Origin: Saccharopolyspora rosea
Lineage (GTDB): Bacteria; Actinomycetota; Actinomycetes; Mycobacteriales; Pseudonocardiaceae
Direction: 5' to 3'
Length of the DNA stretch: 64,000 nucleotides
NCBI RefSeq assembly: GCF_025643595.1
Contig: NZ_CP102826.1
Location: 4,960,001-5,024,000 of the forward strand
Position numbers and translations under genes: made by a program. Under the pieces are notes generated by a model. It did no database searches, was not told the DNA's origin, and was given only the letters and a program-made list of their open reading frames with translations. Below, in pieces: positions 62,343-64,000 of the stretch (the stretch's first letter is position 1; each line of letters starts with the position of its first letter).

Positions 62343-63728
62343 ATGACCGCGACGGAACGGCCCGCCGGGCGCCGCACCCTCGGCGACCGGGCGCGCGACC
62401 ACCTGTGGCTGCACTTCGCCCAGCACGGCGGCTACACCGACACCGAGATCCCGGTGATCGTGCGCGGCGAGGGCCCCTACGTCTACGACGAGCACGGCAA
62501 GCGCTACTTCGACGGCCTGGCCGGACTGTTCGCCGTCCAGGTCGGACACGGGCGCGAGGAGCTGGCCCGCGCCGCGGCCGAGCAGACCCGGCAGCTGGCG
62601 TACTTCCCGCTGTGGTCGCACGCCCACCCCACCGCCGTCGAACTCGCCGAGCGGATCGCCGACCAGGCTCCCGGCGAGCTGAACCGGGTGTTCTTCACCG
62701 GAGGCGGCGGCGAGGCCGTGGAAACCGCCTGGAAGCTGGCCAAGCAGTACTTCAAGAAGACCGGCAGGCCCACCAAGCACAAGGTCGTCAGCCGCTCGCT
62801 GGCCTACCACGGCACGTCCCAGGGAGCGCTGTCGATCACCGGCATCCCCGGCGCCAAGCAGGATTTCGAACCACTGGTGCCCAGCGCGATCAAGGTGCCC
62901 AACACCAACTTCTACCGCGCCCCCGAACACGCCGACGACTACGAGGCGTTCGGCCGGTGGGCCGCCGACGAGATCGCCCGCGCGATCGAGCGCGAGGGAC
63001 CGGACACCGTGGCCGCGGTGTTTCTGGAACCGCTGCAGAACACCGGCGGGTGCTTCCCGCCCCCGCCCGGCTACTGGCAGCGGGTCCGGGAGATCTGCGA
63101 CGCCTACGACGTGCTGCTCGTCTCCGACGAGGTGATCTGCGCGTTCGGCCGGCTCGGCTACGACTTCGGCGCCAACCGGTACGGCTACCAGCCGGACATC
63201 ATCACCGTCGCCAAGGGCCTCACCTCCGGCTACGCCCCGCTGGGCGCGATGATCGCCGACGAGCGGCTGATGGCGCCGTTCCTGGAGGACGGCAGCAGTT
63301 TCACGCACGGTTCGACCTACGGCGGCCACCCGGTGTCCTGCGCGGTCGCGCTCGCCAACCTCGACCTGGTGGAGCGCGAGGACCTCTACGGCCGGGTGCG
63401 GGCCAACGAGGCCAACTTCAAGTCCACCCTGGAGAAGCTGCTGGACCTGCCGATCGTCGGAGACGTCCGCGGCGCCGGCTACTTCTACGGCATCGAGCTG
63501 GTCAAGGACAAGGCGACCAAGGCGTCGTTCACCCCCGAGGACGCCGAACGCGTGCTGCGCGGGTTCGTCTCGGACGCCCTGTTCGAGGCGGGCCTGTACT
63601 GCCGCGCCGACGACCGCGCGGAGCCGGTCATCCAGCTGGCCCCGCCGCTGATCTGCACCCAGGAGCACTTCGACGAGGTCGAGCAGATCCTGCGCAGCGT
63701 CCTCACCGAAGCCTGGACCAGGCTCTGA
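62343..63728 (+). CDS. Class III (omega) aminotransferase, diamine/putrescine-pyruvate type
   Basis: A 461-residue PLP enzyme: YVYDEHGKRYFDGLAGLFAV, FTGGGGEAVETAWKLAKQY (phosphate loop), SLAYHGTSQGALSITG, LVSDEVICAFGRLG (Asp binding the pyridine N), ITVAKGLTSGYAPLGAMI with the Schiff-base Lys, and HGSTYGGHPVSCAVALAN. This is the SpuC/beta-alanine-pyruvate branch. With the PatD-like dehydrogenase it would take putrescine to 4-aminobutanal and then GABA. ATG 62343, GAGG 5 nt upstream. Followed by a clear hairpin. Confidence 0.9.
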   Translation: MTATERPAGRRTLGDRARDHLWLHFAQHGGYTDTEIPVIVRGEGPYVYDEHGKRYFDGLAGLFAVQVGHGREELARAAAEQTRQLAYFPLWSHAHPTAVELAERIADQAPGELNRVFFTGGGGEAVETAWKLAKQYFKKTGRPTKHKVVSRSLAYHGTSQGALSITGIPGAKQDFEPLVPSAIKVPNTNFYRAPEHADDYEAFGRWAADEIARAIEREGPDTVAAVFLEPLQNTGGCFPPPPGYWQRVREICDAYDVLLVSDEVICAFGRLGYDFGANRYGYQPDIITVAKGLTSGYAPLGAMIADERLMAPFLEDGSSFTHGSTYGGHPVSCAVALANLDLVEREDLYGRVRANEANFKSTLEKLLDLPIVGDVRGAGYFYGIELVKDKATKASFTPEDAERVLRGFVSDALFEAGLYCRADDRAEPVIQLAPPLICTQEHFDEVEQILRSVLTEAWTRL

Positions 63729-63738
63729 AACCGGTTGC

Positions 63739-63777
63739 CCCGGTGGCTGATCGACCCCCAGACGACCAGCCACCGGG
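63739..63777 (+). terminator. Hairpin after the aminotransferase gene
   Basis: CCCGGTGGCTG (63739-63749) pairs perfectly with CAGCCACCGGG (63767-63777), loop 17 nt. Confidence 0.7.
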
Positions 63778-64000
63778 CACCACCGCCGGACGAACCGGCA
63801 CCCCTGCGACGCACCGCGGGCCGCGGTGGATCCCCGGCGCTGCGATGTGTTCGCAACCGCACATCGAACGTCCGCCCGGGCCGCACACCCGGTACTCCAC
63901 CGGGGACGACTTCGGCGCACCGGGATTCCGGGTGTCCTGTGTGGACGGCGGAATCCCGGAGGGGATGCGCGCGCTCGGGACTCCGACGACGGCGGCGACC
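63778..64000. other. Window end, possibly the start of another gene
   Basis: No recognised gene. A plus-strand frame opens at ATG 63845 and stays open to the window edge (52 codons, with GDDFGAPGFRVSCVDGGIPE), but it has no clear ribosome site and no family match. Confidence 0.3.

Overview
The window is very GC-rich, uses many GTG starts, and carries several -10 boxes placed about 7 nt before a start codon, as leaderless genes do. Its regulator repertoire (IclR, FCD-type GntR, PucR, LacI, Lrp) and DUF574- and TIGR00027-type methyltransferases point to a filamentous actinomycete. The gene content would fit Pseudonocardiaceae, perhaps Saccharopolyspora, but the taxon is a guess. No rRNA, tRNA, CRISPR array, prophage, transposase or antibiotic gene cluster was recognised.

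1-6.3 kb: the 3' end of a family 2 glycoside hydrolase, then a minus-strand operon of thioesterase, acyl-CoA dehydrogenase, ADP-forming acyl-CoA ligase and CaiD-type carnitinyl-CoA hydratase. These four activities would be enough to turn gamma-butyrobetaine into carnitine through CoA thioesters. A divergent IclR gene faces them. 7.2-9.9 kb: a divergent TetR/DUF1348 pair with two clear operators, and an APC permease. 10-23 kb: a second IclR gene, a Rieske-type ferredoxin reductase, heterotetrameric sarcosine oxidase (soxB, a 31-codon remnant soxD, soxA, soxG) with a divergent FCD-GntR gene, a decayed dimethylglycine oxidase gene, and a tight operon of DmdA/GcvT-like methyltransferase, MetF-like reductase, formate-tetrahydrofolate ligase and a cyclodeaminase-family protein. 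Read together, 1-23 kb looks like catabolism of methylated ammonium compounds (betaines, dimethylglycine, sarcosine) with oxidation of the released C1 units on folate.

23-31 kb: an ArsR/P1B-4 metal ATPase pair. An odd GT-B-like gene follows, carrying 15 perfect copies of a 7-bp repeat inside its coding sequence and overlapping tail to tail with an NB-ARC/TPR STAND gene. Then come a TIGR00027-type methyltransferase and a DUF1349 protein. 31-39 kb: a SKI2-like DUF3516 helicase, a thiamine-diphosphate enzyme, a sodium:solute symporter and a divergent PucR activator. 39-44.5 kb: methylmalonyl-CoA mutase (mutA, mutB), its chaperone GTPase meaB and a YtrA-like GntR.

44.5-49.5 kb: a PAS-GGDEF-EAL protein with degenerate active-site motifs, a DUF574 methyltransferase, an aldo/keto reductase and an M50-like membrane protease. 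49.6-54.5 kb: a LacI-controlled ribose-type ABC transporter in which permease and binding protein are fused, and whose ATPase carries four in-frame copies of a 54-bp repeat. 54.5-58 kb: an M20 amidohydrolase, an EI24 membrane protein, and an iron-siderophore binding lipoprotein behind an IdeR-like box. 58-64 kb: an Lrp regulator with a PatD-like aminobutyraldehyde dehydrogenase, a permease and an omega-aminotransferase. This is probably a diamine (putrescine) catabolic unit sharing a 17-bp palindromic operator.

Two dispersed repeat families are visible. One begins at the stop codons of unrelated genes (25339, 49640, 59249, more distantly 38574). The other occurs once between genes (25529) and four times in tandem inside the sugar ATPase (51105-51320).
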